The notes: generated by a model not told the origin, from the sequence alone. A DNA stretch of 10,567 bases from Alphaproteobacteria bacterium (GCA_947455695.1 CANGRN010000019.1:1-10567); one strand, 5' to 3'; shown: positions 1-7,137, counted from the first letter of the stretch. Numbers and translations are program-made.

Positions 1-18
1 GCTGCGCGCACCTGCCGC

Positions 19-48
19 TTGGCATCAATGCAGCTGAACACCTAATAT
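19..48 (+). promoter_or_regulatory. Candidate sigma-70-like promoter for the ThuA/PQQ dehydrogenase block
   Basis: TTGGCA at 19-24 matches the -35 consensus at five of six bases. It is followed after 18 bases by TAATAT at 43-48, a four-of-six match to the -10 consensus in a locally AT-rich patch. The predicted transcript would carry a leader of about 60 bases before the ThuA gene. This is consensus matching by eye only; housekeeping promoters of alphaproteobacteria are often degenerate, and the real promoter could lie left of the window. Confidence 0.35.
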
Positions 49-116
49 ACTGCGTCTGCAGGGCGGGGCGGTTACAAGACCTCCAGCTGGGACGGATCAC
101 CAACAGGAAGGTTCAC

Positions 117-992
117 ATGACCATCAAGACCATTTTGCTGTCCGGCGCCGTGGCGCTGGCCTGCGTCGCCGGCGCGACCGCACAGACGGCAAAGGACTAT
201 GCCCGCTACAGCAGCTACATCGCGCCGCGCGCCCAGGGCCAGAATGCCAATGGCATGCGCATCTTCATCCTGGGCGGCCTCAAGAGCCACGGCCCGGGCG
301 CGCATGACTATCCCTATTTCATGGACACCTGGAGCAAGATGCTGACCGCCCATGGCGCGGTGGTGGATGGCAGCTTCTCCTTCCCCAGCCAGGAACAGCT
401 GGAAAAGACCGATGTGGTGATCATCTATCGCGGCGATGCCGGCTACATGACCCCCGAACAGCGCGCGCGCCTACAGGCTTACGTGAAGCGCGGCGGCGGG
501 CTGGTGACCTTCCACGATTCGCTGTGCGGTCCCGATCCGGCCGACATGGCGACTTTGGTGGGCGCCGGCAAGAAGCATGGCGAGGTCAACTACACCTGGA
601 CCGCCACGCTCGATTACAATGTCGTCGACAAGGACAATCCGATCGCCGCTGGCATGCCGGCCCAGATTTACGACGAAGCTTTCTACAAGCTGAACTTTGC
701 ACCGGAAGTGCATCCCATCATGACCGTGACCATGCCCGACACGCCCAGCGCGCGCCGCGGCGGCGGCGTCGGCCAGACCATCCCCCAGATGTGGACCTAT
801 GAGCATACCTTGCCGGGCGGATCGCCCGCCCGCGCCTTTGTCTGGATGCAGGGTCATATGATCGACAGCCTGCAGGACCCCGCCATCCAGAAGGTGCTGC
901 TGCGCGGCATCGCCTGGGCCGGCAAGAAGCCGACCACCGAACTGACCGATTACGTGCCGCCGCCGCCGCGCGCGATGCGTCCGGAGCAGTAA
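117..992 (+). CDS. Exported ThuA-like domain protein
   Basis: A 291-residue protein with an N-terminal Sec signal peptide: a lysine at residue 4, a hydrophobic core to about residue 20, and probable cleavage near ATA-Q at 22-23. The rest reads as one ThuA-type, class I glutamine amidotransferase-like fold. It shows a beta strand then GLKSHGPGAHDYP (54-66), the GGGLVTFHDS turn (126-135), DEAFY (186-190), W226 and the GHMID segment (246-250) before a C-terminal GIAW helix. The start is supported by AGGAAGG at 105-111, five bases before the ATG. ThuA proteins are linked to (keto-)sugar metabolism, but most, including exported ones, have no defined reaction. It is the first gene of a plus-strand group with a PQQ dehydrogenase and a cytochrome c, 90 bases upstream of the former, so a role in periplasmic sugar oxidation is likely (inference). 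The catalytic role cannot be stated. Confidence 0.85.
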   Translation: MTIKTILLSGAVALACVAGATAQTAKDYARYSSYIAPRAQGQNANGMRIFILGGLKSHGPGAHDYPYFMDTWSKMLTAHGAVVDGSFSFPSQEQLEKTDVVIIYRGDAGYMTPEQRARLQAYVKRGGGLVTFHDSLCGPDPADMATLVGAGKKHGEVNYTWTATLDYNVVDKDNPIAAGMPAQIYDEAFYKLNFAPEVHPIMTVTMPDTPSARRGGGVGQTIPQMWTYEHTLPGGSPARAFVWMQGHMIDSLQDPAIQKVLLRGIAWAGKKPTTELTDYVPPPPRAMRPEQ

Positions 993-1007
993 TCAAGGCA
1001 TGATTGT

Positions 1008-1030
1008 GGCTACCGCGGCTCGCGGTGGCC
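1008..1030 (+). other. Strong intercistronic hairpin between the ThuA and PQQ dehydrogenase genes
   Basis: GGCTACCGCG (1008-1017) and CGCGGTGGCC (1021-1030) form a 10-pair stem with one G-U wobble around the three-base loop GCT. No T-run follows, so it is not a standard intrinsic terminator. It begins 16 bases after the ThuA stop. It could block 3' exonucleases, set differential expression of the two genes, or simply reflect GC-rich sequence. Confidence 0.5.
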
Positions 1031-1082
1031 GTTCATCTTCCATACAGACTGCAAGCCGCAATATCGGCGCGAGGAGTGCGTG

Positions 1083-2975
1083 ATGAAGACTTCGGGGAAA
1101 TTGGTGCTTGGGACGGCGGCGCTGGCGTTGGCCGCGACGGCGTCGCTTGCCGCGGACGGTGACTGGCCCGCCTCGGGCAAGGACCTGGGCGCCAACCGCT
1201 ATGTCACGCTCAAGCAGATCACCCCGGCCAATGTCGACAAGCTGCAAAAAGCCTGGACGTTCCATCTCAAGCCCGCGAACCTTCCGGCCGATGCGCGCCT
1301 GCGCATGTCCCAGGACATTCCCCTGGTGGTCGGCAATGTCATGTACATCGTTTCGCCCTACAGCCAGGCGATCGCGCTGAACGCCACCACGGGCGAGGTG
1401 ATCTGGAAATACGATCTTCCCGACAGCGACATTCCGTCGTCGCAGGCGCGCGGCGCCGCCTATTGGCCGGGCGCCGATGGCATGCCCGCCTCGATCATCT
1501 TCGGCAGTGTGAAGGGGCGGCTTTATTCGCTGCGCGCGTCGGACGGCAAGCCCAACACCGCGTTCGGCGAGAACGGCATCGTCAATCTCAAGACGCCGGA
1601 AGTCATGCAGACCGGCATGAAGGATGGCTACATCCTGCCGTCACCACCGGTCGTCTACAAGAATCTGGTGATCACCGGCGCCGGTCCCGGCGAAGGCCCG
1701 GGCGGCTCCAATCACGGCGCCGGCCCTGCCGGCGACACCCGCGCCTGGGATCTGCGCACCGGCAAGCTGGTCTGGACCTTCCACACCGTGCCGCGTCCGG
1801 GCGAGTTCGGCTACGACACCTGGACGCCGGAAGCCGCCAAGAACCGCTCCGGCGTCAATGTCTGGGGCTATATGACGGTCGATGCCAAGCGCGGCATTCT
1901 CTACATGCCGCTGGGCGCGCCCAACAACGACATGGTCGGCACCGACCGCCCGGGCAACAACCTGTTCAGTTCTTCGATCGTGGCGGTGGACGCCAATACC
2001 GGAAAGTATATCTGGCACTTCCAGGTTACCCATCACGACATCTGGGACATGGACACCCAGTCCGCGCCGATGCTGGTGGATGTGAAAAAGGACGGCAAGA
2101 CCATTCCCGCCGTCATCACGGTCAACAAGAATGCGTTGATGTTCATCCTGGACCGCACCAACGGCAAGCCGATCTTCGGCGCCGAGGAGCGCGCCGTGCC
2201 CCAGAGCGAAGTGCCGGGCGAAAAGACCTCGCCGACCCAGCCGTTTCCGGTCAAGCCCGAGCAGCTGAGCGTGGGCACGGTCACGCACGAAACCCTCTAC
2301 AAGGGCGTGCCCGAGCATCAGGCCTTCTGCGAAAAATATGTCGCCGACAACCAGTTCAAGCTGGCTTCGACCTATACGCCGCCGGGCTATGAGCACTGGA
2401 CGGTGGCGCCTCCGGGAACCCAGGGCGGCGTCAACTATTATGGCGGCAGCTTCGATCCGGTGCGCCATCTGTTCATCGTCAACGTCAACAACCTGTTCCA
2501 GCCCATGAAGGTGGTGAAGACCGCCGACGGCGAATACGTCAACAATGCGCGCCCGGCCATTCGCCGCTTCTGGGACAATGACAAGCATCTGCCCTGCAAC
2601 CAGACGCCCTGGGGCGAGCTGGTGGCGGTGGATGTGAATACGGGCGATATCGTCTATCGCAAGACGCTGGGCATCACCGAACAGTTCCCCGCCGGCCACC
2701 AGGACACCGGCCGCCCGGGCCTGGGTGGAACTACTGTCACCGCCACCGGCGTGACGTTTGTCGGCGCCACCGATGACCGCCGGTTCCGCGCCTTCGAGAC
2801 CGCCACGGGCAAGAATCTTTGGACCGTGGAGTTGAATGCATCCGCCGAATCCACACCTATTAGCTACCAGGGTTCGGATGGACGTCAGTTCGTGGCCATC
2901 ACCGCAACCGGCGGCGGCCTTATTGGCGCCAAACTGGAAGGCGATGAAGTGGTCGCTTTCGCTTTGCCCAAGTAA
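1083..2975 (+). CDS. Periplasmic PQQ-dependent dehydrogenase, membrane glucose dehydrogenase family, without membrane anchor
   Basis: A quinoprotein expected to oxidise an aldose or related polyol in the periplasm using PQQ. ATG 1083 is preferred over the in-frame GTG at 1080 because GAGGAG (1071-1076) lies six bases from the ATG but only three from the GTG; this gives 630 residues. A Sec signal peptide (residues 1 to about 24, ending ASLA-A) precedes an eight-bladed propeller whose tryptophan-docking repeats are visible (AWTF, VIWKY, LVWTF, YIWHF, NLWTV). HHDIWDMD (317-324) and NKNALMFILDR (348-358) match the E. coli Gcd active-site region. D322 and K349 are 27 residues apart, the same spacing as D466 and K493 of E. 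coli Gcd (from memory). LPCNQTPWG around C505 is also family-typical. The five-helix N-terminal membrane domain of Gcd is absent, so electrons probably go to the cytochrome encoded 12 bases downstream. Glucose, xylose or arabinose are possible substrates; specificity is not readable. Confidence 0.9.
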   Translation: MKTSGKLVLGTAALALAATASLAADGDWPASGKDLGANRYVTLKQITPANVDKLQKAWTFHLKPANLPADARLRMSQDIPLVVGNVMYIVSPYSQAIALNATTGEVIWKYDLPDSDIPSSQARGAAYWPGADGMPASIIFGSVKGRLYSLRASDGKPNTAFGENGIVNLKTPEVMQTGMKDGYILPSPPVVYKNLVITGAGPGEGPGGSNHGAGPAGDTRAWDLRTGKLVWTFHTVPRPGEFGYDTWTPEAAKNRSGVNVWGYMTVDAKRGILYMPLGAPNNDMVGTDRPGNNLFSSSIVAVDANTGKYIWHFQVTHHDIWDMDTQSAPMLVDVKKDGKTIPAVITVNKNALMFILDRTNGKPIFGAEERAVPQSEVPGEKTSPTQPFPVKPEQLSVGTVTHETLYKGVPEHQAFCEKYVADNQFKLASTYTPPGYEHWTVAPPGTQGGVNYYGGSFDPVRHLFIVNVNNLFQPMKVVKTADGEYVNNARPAIRRFWDNDKHLPCNQTPWGELVAVDVNTGDIVYRKTLGITEQFPAGHQDTGRPGLGGTTVTATGVTFVGATDDRRFRAFETATGKNLWTVELNASAESTPISYQGSDGRQFVAITATGGGLIGAKLEGDEVVAFALPK

Positions 2976-2987
2976 CAGGAGTTGAAC

Positions 2988-3263
2988 GTGAAACTTGTTC
3001 TGGTATCCGCGCTGAGCCTCATGACCATGGCGGTCCCCGCCCTGGCCGACGATTTCAAGCTGCTGCCCGATGGGCCCGGCCGCGATGTGATGGTGCGGGT
3101 CTGCGCCCAGTGCCATTCCCCCGAAATCGCCGCCCAGCAGAGCCTGGATGCCGCGGGCTGGAAGGCCCTGGTGGACCAGATGGCCAATAACGGGGCCAAC
3201 GCCACCGACGCCGAATTCGATACCATTGCCAAGTACTTGGCGGGCGCTTTCCCGCCCAAATAG
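2988..3263 (+). CDS. Small periplasmic mono-haem cytochrome c
   Basis: A 91-residue class I-like cytochrome c. GTG 2988 is chosen as start because AGGAG (2977-2981) sits six bases upstream; the in-frame TTG at 2982 directly abuts that site and is unlikely. Residues 1-20 form a Sec signal peptide ending PALA-D. The haem motif is CAQCH (C39, C42, H43), and M65 in the segment VDQMANNGA is the likely sixth iron ligand. The mature protein is only about 71 residues, near the lower limit for the family. Its gene starts 12 bases after the PQQ dehydrogenase stop, so the two are surely co-transcribed. The protein is the probable electron acceptor of that dehydrogenase, passing electrons towards a terminal oxidase (inference from context). 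Confidence 0.9.
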   Translation: MKLVLVSALSLMTMAVPALADDFKLLPDGPGRDVMVRVCAQCHSPEIAAQQSLDAAGWKALVDQMANNGANATDAEFDTIAKYLAGAFPPK

Positions 3264-3289
3264 GGCCGGGAAAAAGCCCTGTCATAAAC

Positions 3290-3323
3290 AATCCCGCCGC
3301 GCTAAAACGCGGCGGGATTTTTT
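3290..3323 (+). terminator. Rho-independent terminator after the cytochrome c gene
   Basis: AATCCCGCCGCG (3290-3301) pairs perfectly with CGCGGCGGGATT (3308-3319) around the loop CTAAAA, and a run of six T (3318-3323) follows. Two smaller GC hairpins precede it, GGCGGG/CCCGCC (3239-3256) and AGGGC/GCCCT (3262-3280). It ends the ThuA, PQQ dehydrogenase and cytochrome unit. Confidence 0.93.
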
Positions 3324-3347
3324 GTATTCAGATTAGGGAAAAGCACG

Positions 3348-4190
3348 ATGAAATTGCTGCGCTATGGGCCCAAGGGCCAGGAGAAGCCGGGCCTGATGGA
3401 CGATAGCGGCCAGATCCGCGACCTGTCCGGCATCGTCAAGGATATCGACGGCAAGGTGCTGTCCGACCTGTCGGCCATCCGCGCCGCCAAGATCGACAGC
3501 CTGCCGGTCGTGGCCGCCGGTGTGCGCATCGCCGAGCCGGTCGCCAAGGTCGGAAAGTTCCTCTGCATCGGTCTGAACTATGCGGACCATGCCAAGGAAT
3601 CCAACATGGCCGAGCCGGCCGAGCCGATCATCTTCATGAAGGCGACCAGCGCCATCATCGGCCCCAACGATGACGTCTATCTGCCGCCCACCGCCAAGAA
3701 GGGCGACTGGGAAGTGGAACTGGGCATCGTGATCGGCAAGGAAGCCCGTTACGTGACCAAGGAAAAGGCGCTGGATTATGTCGCCGGCGCTGTCGTGGTG
3801 AACGACCTGTCCGAGCGCGAGTTCCAGCTGGAACGCCTGGGCACCTGGGACAAGGGCAAGGGCTGCGACACCTTCGGTCCGTTCGGCCCCTATCTGGTCA
3901 CGCTCGATGAAGTGGGCGATCTCAACAATCTGGGCCTGTGGCTGGACCTGAACGGCAAGCGGATGCAGACCGGCAACACGTCGACCTTGATCTTCGATGT
4001 GCCGACCCTGATCAGCTATGTCAGCCAGTTCATGAGCCTGCAGCCGGGCGACGTGATCTCCACCGGCACGCCGCCGGGCGTGGGCCTGGGCATGAAGCCG
4101 CCGGTGTTCCTGAAGGAAGGCGATGTGATGGAGCTGGGCATCGACAAGCTCGGCAGCCAGAAGCAAACCGTGTACCGCACCAAGATCTGA
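3348..4190 (+). CDS. FAH-family hydrolase, probable 2,4-diketo-3-deoxy sugar acid hydrolase
   Basis: A cytosolic 280-residue enzyme of the fumarylacetoacetate hydrolase family. A short N-terminal domain (1 to about 65) is followed by the catalytic domain, starting at KFLCIGLNYADHAKE (70-84) with H81. The metal site E122 and E124 (DWEVELG) with D153 (VVNDLSERE) is intact, and TGTPPGVG (239-246) is the C-terminal signature. Length and motifs fit the branch that cleaves 2,4-diketo-3-deoxy-L-fuconate or -L-rhamnonate to pyruvate and L-lactate, or 5-hydroxy-2,4-dioxopentanoate to pyruvate and glycolate. The neighbouring IlvD/Edd dehydratase and SDR support this over ureidoglycolate lyase or acylpyruvase, which have the same fold. 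AGGG at 3335-3338 lies nine bases before the ATG. No clear promoter separates it from the terminator just upstream. Confidence 0.85.
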   Translation: MKLLRYGPKGQEKPGLMDDSGQIRDLSGIVKDIDGKVLSDLSAIRAAKIDSLPVVAAGVRIAEPVAKVGKFLCIGLNYADHAKESNMAEPAEPIIFMKATSAIIGPNDDVYLPPTAKKGDWEVELGIVIGKEARYVTKEKALDYVAGAVVVNDLSEREFQLERLGTWDKGKGCDTFGPFGPYLVTLDEVGDLNNLGLWLDLNGKRMQTGNTSTLIFDVPTLISYVSQFMSLQPGDVISTGTPPGVGLGMKPPVFLKEGDVMELGIDKLGSQKQTVYRTKI

Positions 4191-4207
4191 TCTCCATACA
4201 GTCAAAG

Positions 4208-4240
4208 AAAAAGGCGCCGGATTTCTCCGGCGCCTTTTTT
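4208..4240. terminator. Bidirectional Rho-independent terminator between convergent genes
   Basis: GGCGCCGG (4213-4220) and CCGGCGCC (4227-4234) form an eight-pair GC stem around the loop ATTTCT. Five A precede it (4208-4212) and six T follow it (4235-4240), so the structure can end transcription from both sides. It serves the FAH-family gene ending at 4190 and the dehydratase gene ending at 4254 on the other strand. Confidence 0.93.
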
Positions 4241-4253
4241 GTTTGTCGCGAGA

Positions 4254-6068
4254 CTAATGATTGTCGCGCGGAATGCCCTTGGTCTGGTCGATCTTCTGAT
4301 ACTTGACCGCATTTTCCAGAACCATGCCGGTGCCCATCTGGCCCTGGAAGGCGCGCTGGATTTCCTGCCACGGCGTCTGGGAGGCGGGATAGGCAAAGCC
4401 GCCGCGGGCGTCCAGGTCCGCACGGCGCTTGGCGAGTTCTTCGTCGCTGATCAGGATATTGGCCGTGCCCTTGTTCAGGTCGATGCGCACCCGGTCGCCG
4501 GTCTGGATCAATGCCAGTCCGCCGCCCGCCGCCGCTTCCGGCGAGGCGTTGAGGATGGAGGGCGAACCCGAGGTGCCCGACTGGCGGCCGTCACCGATGC
4601 AGGGCAGGGCCGTGATGCCCCGCTTCAGGAGCGCGGTGGGGGCATGCATGTTCACGACCTCGGCGGCGCCGGGATAGCCGATGGGGCCGGCCCCGCGCAT
4701 GAAGAGCATGCAGTTTTCGTCGATGTTTAGGGACGGGTCGTCCAGGCGCTTGTGATAATCTTCCGGTCCGTCGAACACGATCGCGCGGCCTTCGAAGGCT
4801 TCCGGGTCCTTGGGGTTGGAGAGATAGCGCTGGCGGAACTCGTCGCTGATGACGCTGGTCTTCATGATGGCGCTGTCGAACAGGTTGCCCGACAGCACGA
4901 TGAAGCCGGCTTCCTTCTTCATCGGCTTGTCGAAGGGCCAGATCACTTCGGCCAGGTGAACCTTCTTGCCCTTGCAATTCTCGCCCATGGTCTTGCCGTT
5001 GACGGTCAGGGCCTTTTCGTTGATCAGGCCCTTTTCCATCAGGATGTTCACCACCGCGGGCACGCCGCCGGCATGGTGGAAATCCTCGCCCAGATACTCG
5101 CCGGCCGGCTGCAAGTTCACCAGCAGCGGCACCTTGTGGCCGACGGTCTGCCAATCCTGCAGCGGCACGTCCACGCCCATGTGGCGGGCGATGGCCGTCA
5201 GGTGGATCGGCGCGTTGGTCGAACCGCCGATGGCAGAATTGACCACGATGGCGTTGTGGAAGGCTTCCTTGGTCAGGATCCGGGACGGGCGCAGGTCTTC
5301 ATGCACCATCTCCACGATGCGCTTGCCGGTCTCGTAGGAAATCTGCTGGCGTTCGCGGTACGGTGCGGGGATCGCGGCCGAACCGGGCAGCTGCATGCCA
5401 AGCGCTTCGGCCAGGCTGTTCATGGTGCTGGCGGTGCCCATGGTGTTGCAATAGCCGGTGGACGGCGCCGAGGACGACACCAGTTCCATGAAGCCCTTAT
5501 AATCCAGTTCGCCGCGCGCCATCATCTCGCGCGCCTTCCACACGATGGTGCCCGAACCGGTGCGCTCGCCTTCATGCCAGCCGTTCAGCATCGGGCCGAC
5601 CGACAGGGCGATGGCGGGAATGTCGACCGTCGCCGCCGCCATCAGGCAGGCCGGCGTGGTCTTGTCGCAGCCGATGGTCAGCACCACGCCGTCCAGCGGA
5701 TAGCCGTACAGCAGGTCCACCAGGCCCAGATAGGCCAGGTTGCGGTCCAGGCCGGCGGTGGGGCGCTTGCCGGTTTCCTGGATGGGATGCACCGGGAATT
5801 CCATGGCGATGCCGCCAGCCTCGCGGATGCCTTCGCGCACGCGCTTGGCCAGTTCCAGGTGATGGCGGTTGCAGGGCGACAGGTCGCTGCCGGTCTGGGC
5901 GATGCCGATGATCGGCTTGCCCGACTGCAATTCCTCGCGCGTCAGCCCGTAATTCAGGTAGCGCTCCAGATACAGCGCCGTCATGTCGGGGTTGGAGGGA
6001 TTGTCGAACCAGGCGCGGCTCCTCAGGGTCTGGGGAGTCTTGCCGTCATACTTCTTGTCGTCAGCCAT
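4254..6068 (-). CDS. IlvD/Edd-family sugar-acid dehydratase (xylonate/arabinonate dehydratase type)
   Basis: A cytosolic 604-residue [2Fe-2S] dehydratase that removes water from C2-C3 of an aldonate to give a 2-keto-3-deoxy acid. Cluster ligands C66 (SDLSPCNR), C134 (TIGCDKT) and C207 (TGYCNTM) are all present, with K136 as the lysine expected to be carboxylated and bind magnesium. [13 protein letters not shown] (492-504) holds the active-site serine. Start-to-end similarity, including RSRAWFDNP near the N-terminus, WHEGE around 164-168 and the NH-ending tail, points to the sugar-acid branch typified by Caulobacter D-xylonate dehydratase, not to dihydroxy-acid or 6-phosphogluconate dehydratase. 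This rests on recalled family sequences, not a search. AAGG nine bases before the ATG is a moderate ribosome site. It is second in a minus-strand operon, 26 bases after the SDR gene. Members of this branch accept several sugar acids, so D-xylonate, L-arabinonate, D-gluconate or L-fuconate are all possible. Confidence 0.9.
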   Translation of the reverse strand: MADDKKYDGKTPQTLRSRAWFDNPSNPDMTALYLERYLNYGLTREELQSGKPIIGIAQTGSDLSPCNRHHLELAKRVREGIREAGGIAMEFPVHPIQETGKRPTAGLDRNLAYLGLVDLLYGYPLDGVVLTIGCDKTTPACLMAAATVDIPAIALSVGPMLNGWHEGERTGSGTIVWKAREMMARGELDYKGFMELVSSSAPSTGYCNTMGTASTMNSLAEALGMQLPGSAAIPAPYRERQQISYETGKRIVEMVHEDLRPSRILTKEAFHNAIVVNSAIGGSTNAPIHLTAIARHMGVDVPLQDWQTVGHKVPLLVNLQPAGEYLGEDFHHAGGVPAVVNILMEKGLINEKALTVNGKTMGENCKGKKVHLAEVIWPFDKPMKKEAGFIVLSGNLFDSAIMKTSVISDEFRQRYLSNPKDPEAFEGRAIVFDGPEDYHKRLDDPSLNIDENCMLFMRGAGPIGYPGAAEVVNMHAPTALLKRGITALPCIGDGRQSGTSGSPSILNASPEAAAGGGLALIQTGDRVRIDLNKGTANILISDEELAKRRADLDARGGFAYPASQTPWQEIQRAFQGQMGTGMVLENAVKYQKIDQTKGIPRDNH

Positions 6069-6094
6069 CTTTGAAAACCTTGCTCCAGAAAAAT

Positions 6095-6910
6095 TTAAGC
6101 GAAAAGCGTCATGCCGCCGTCAACGCGCAGCACCTGTCCATTGACGAAGCCGGCCTGGTCGGATGCCAGGAACGCGACCGCGTCGGCGATCTCCTGCGGC
6201 TTGGCGTAGCGTTCCAGCGACACGCCGTCCATCTTGGACGGATCGGTGGCGCGGGTGGCCAGGAAGCGCGCGGTGGTGGTGGGGCCCGGGCTGATGGCGT
6301 TCACGCGCACGCCATTGGGCTTCATCTCCAGCGCCAGGCAGCGCGTGTAATGCAGGATGGCGGCCTTGGCGCAGCCATAGACCACTTCCGACACCACGCC
6401 GATATGGCCGTTGAGCGAACCGAAATTGATCACGGCGCCCTTCTGGCGTTTGGCCATGCCGGGCACCACGGCGCGGCACATCAGCATGGTGCCGACAAAG
6501 TTGCGGTTCATCACCGCCTGCATGTCTTCCAGGGAGATGTTCAGCGCGTCATTGGGATTGGGCTTGCCGCCCTTGGCGGCGATGTCACCGCCGGCGCAAT
6601 TGACCAGGATGGAGATGGGACCAAGGCTGTCTTCGACCTTTTTCACCAGCGCGGCGACATCGGCTTCTTTCGAGATGTCGCCCAGCACCGACACGACCTT
6701 GCCCGGACCGCGCGCCGACAATTCTTTCGCCAGGGCGGTCAGGCTTTCGGCTTCGCCGAACGCTGCGGGCGCGTCCTCGCTGATGTCATGCAGCGCAACA
6801 TGGGCGCCGCCCGCCAGCAGGGTCTCGGCGATCATGCGTCCCAGGCCCCGGCCAGATCCGGTCACCAGCGCCACGGCGCCGCCGAAATTGAAGGTCTTGG
6901 GGATGCTCAA
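6095..6910 (-). CDS. Short-chain dehydrogenase, probable 2-keto-3-deoxy sugar acid 4-dehydrogenase
   Basis: A 271-residue classical SDR. It shows the cofactor motif TGSGRGLG (17-24), D42 at the end of the second strand (favours NAD+), NCAG (104-107), and the full catalytic set N137, S165, Y178 and K182 (YGCAK). The PGPTTTARF stretch (208-216) and VDGGM end are typical. The start is TTG: no in-frame ATG lies just upstream, and GGAG (plus-strand CTCC 6919-6922) is eight bases away. It is the first gene of a two-gene operon with the dehydratase. By analogy with L-2-keto-3-deoxyfuconate and 2-keto-3-deoxypentonate 4-dehydrogenases it would oxidise the dehydratase product to a 2,4-diketo acid, the substrate of the FAH-family enzyme at 3348-4190. 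SDR specificity is hard to read from sequence, so the fold is certain and the substrate is inferred from context. Confidence 0.85.
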   Translation of the reverse strand: MSIPKTFNFGGAVALVTGSGRGLGRMIAETLLAGGAHVALHDISEDAPAAFGEAESLTALAKELSARGPGKVVSVLGDISKEADVAALVKKVEDSLGPISILVNCAGGDIAAKGGKPNPNDALNISLEDMQAVMNRNFVGTMLMCRAVVPGMAKRQKGAVINFGSLNGHIGVVSEVVYGCAKAAILHYTRCLALEMKPNGVRVNAISPGPTTTARFLATRATDPSKMDGVSLERYAKPQEIADAVAFLASDQAGFVNGQVLRVDGGMTLFA

Positions 6911-6918
6911 ATGCGATA

Positions 6919-6922
6919 CTCC
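6919..6922 (-). promoter_or_regulatory. Ribosome binding site that supports a TTG start
   Basis: GGAG on the minus strand, eight bases before the TTG start codon at 6908-6910 of the SDR gene. It decides the start, since no ATG or GTG in frame is found nearby upstream. Confidence 0.6.
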
Positions 6923-6967
6923 GCTGAAGGGTGCCGGGGCAGGGGCGTGGCCGGAAAGTCCTTGTTT

Positions 6968-6979
6968 TTTATCGGTAAA
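6968..6979. promoter_or_regulatory. Near-palindromic operator candidate in the divergent intergenic region
   Basis: TTTATCGGTAAA is a 12-base near-palindrome centred on CG, with ten of twelve positions symmetric, inside an AT-rich island in an otherwise GC-rich region. A central CG flanked by A/T-rich half sites is the usual layout of LacI/GalR-family operators. It lies 58 bases from the SDR start and 37 bases upstream of the candidate promoter of the transporter operon, so one regulator could control both. No regulator gene is in the window and no second copy of the motif was seen. Confidence 0.35.
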
Positions 6980-7015
6980 TCCGGCCCCGGCGCGGTGCTG
7001 AAAGGGCCCGATCCA

Positions 7016-7046
7016 TTGACTTCCCGCTGCCCGAATTTAGTATAGA
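7016..7046 (+). promoter_or_regulatory. Candidate promoter of the transporter operon
   Basis: TTGACT at 7016-7021 is a five-of-six -35 match. TAGTAT (7038-7043, 16-base spacer) or the overlapping GTATAG (7040-7045, 18-base spacer) serves as -10. It points to the MFS gene and predicts a leader of roughly 85-90 bases. It is the best sigma-70-like signal in the 227-base divergent region. No comparably good promoter was found for the minus-strand operon. Confidence 0.45.
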
Positions 7047-7054
7047 AAACGAGA

Positions 7055-7099
7055 GGCCATGTGAAGCCTTAAGGGCACGCAATCACGGCTTCCCATGCC
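7055..7099 (+). repeat. Imperfect inverted repeat in the leader of the transporter operon
   Basis: GGCCATGTGAAGCC (7055-7068) and GGCTTCCCATGCC (7087-7099) pair over twelve positions, with one mismatch and one bulged base, around an 18-base loop. It lies just downstream of the candidate promoter and 38 bases before the MFS start codon. It may be an operator pair, where a downstream-bound repressor blocks transcription, or an RNA hairpin in the leader. Confidence 0.4.
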
Positions 7100-7137
7100 C
7101 CAATAACGGGTCAGGAAAACAAGGGGCGGGACGGCGC

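Noticed and set aside
83..90. Palindrome CCAGCTGG upstream of the ThuA gene
   Set aside because: An eight-base GC-rich palindrome is expected by chance here and has no second copy or promoter-linked spacing.
150..166. Possible lipobox (ALAC, residues 13-16) in the ThuA-like protein
   Set aside because: The -3 and -2 residues (Ala, Leu) do not fit the lipobox pattern, and a better Sec cleavage site lies at residues 20-23.
2982..2987. TTG at 2982 as start of the cytochrome c gene
   Set aside because: It directly abuts the AGGAG site, leaving no spacer; GTG at 2988 has a normal six-base spacer and gives a better signal peptide.
1641..3116. Long open frame on the minus strand opposite the PQQ dehydrogenase
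   Set aside because: It mirrors the codon bias of the GC-rich sense gene, its product is a low-complexity His/Gly/Ala/Arg mix with no recognisable domain, and the sense strand encodes a clear family member.
4752..6074. Long open frame on the plus strand opposite the dehydratase
   Set aside because: Antisense shadow: its product is rich in His, Gly, Ala and Arg with no motif, while the minus strand carries all ligands of an IlvD/Edd enzyme.
6071..7045. Plus-strand open frame opposite the first SDR, running into the intergenic region
   Set aside because: Same shadow composition, and it would overlap the supported promoter and SDR start region.
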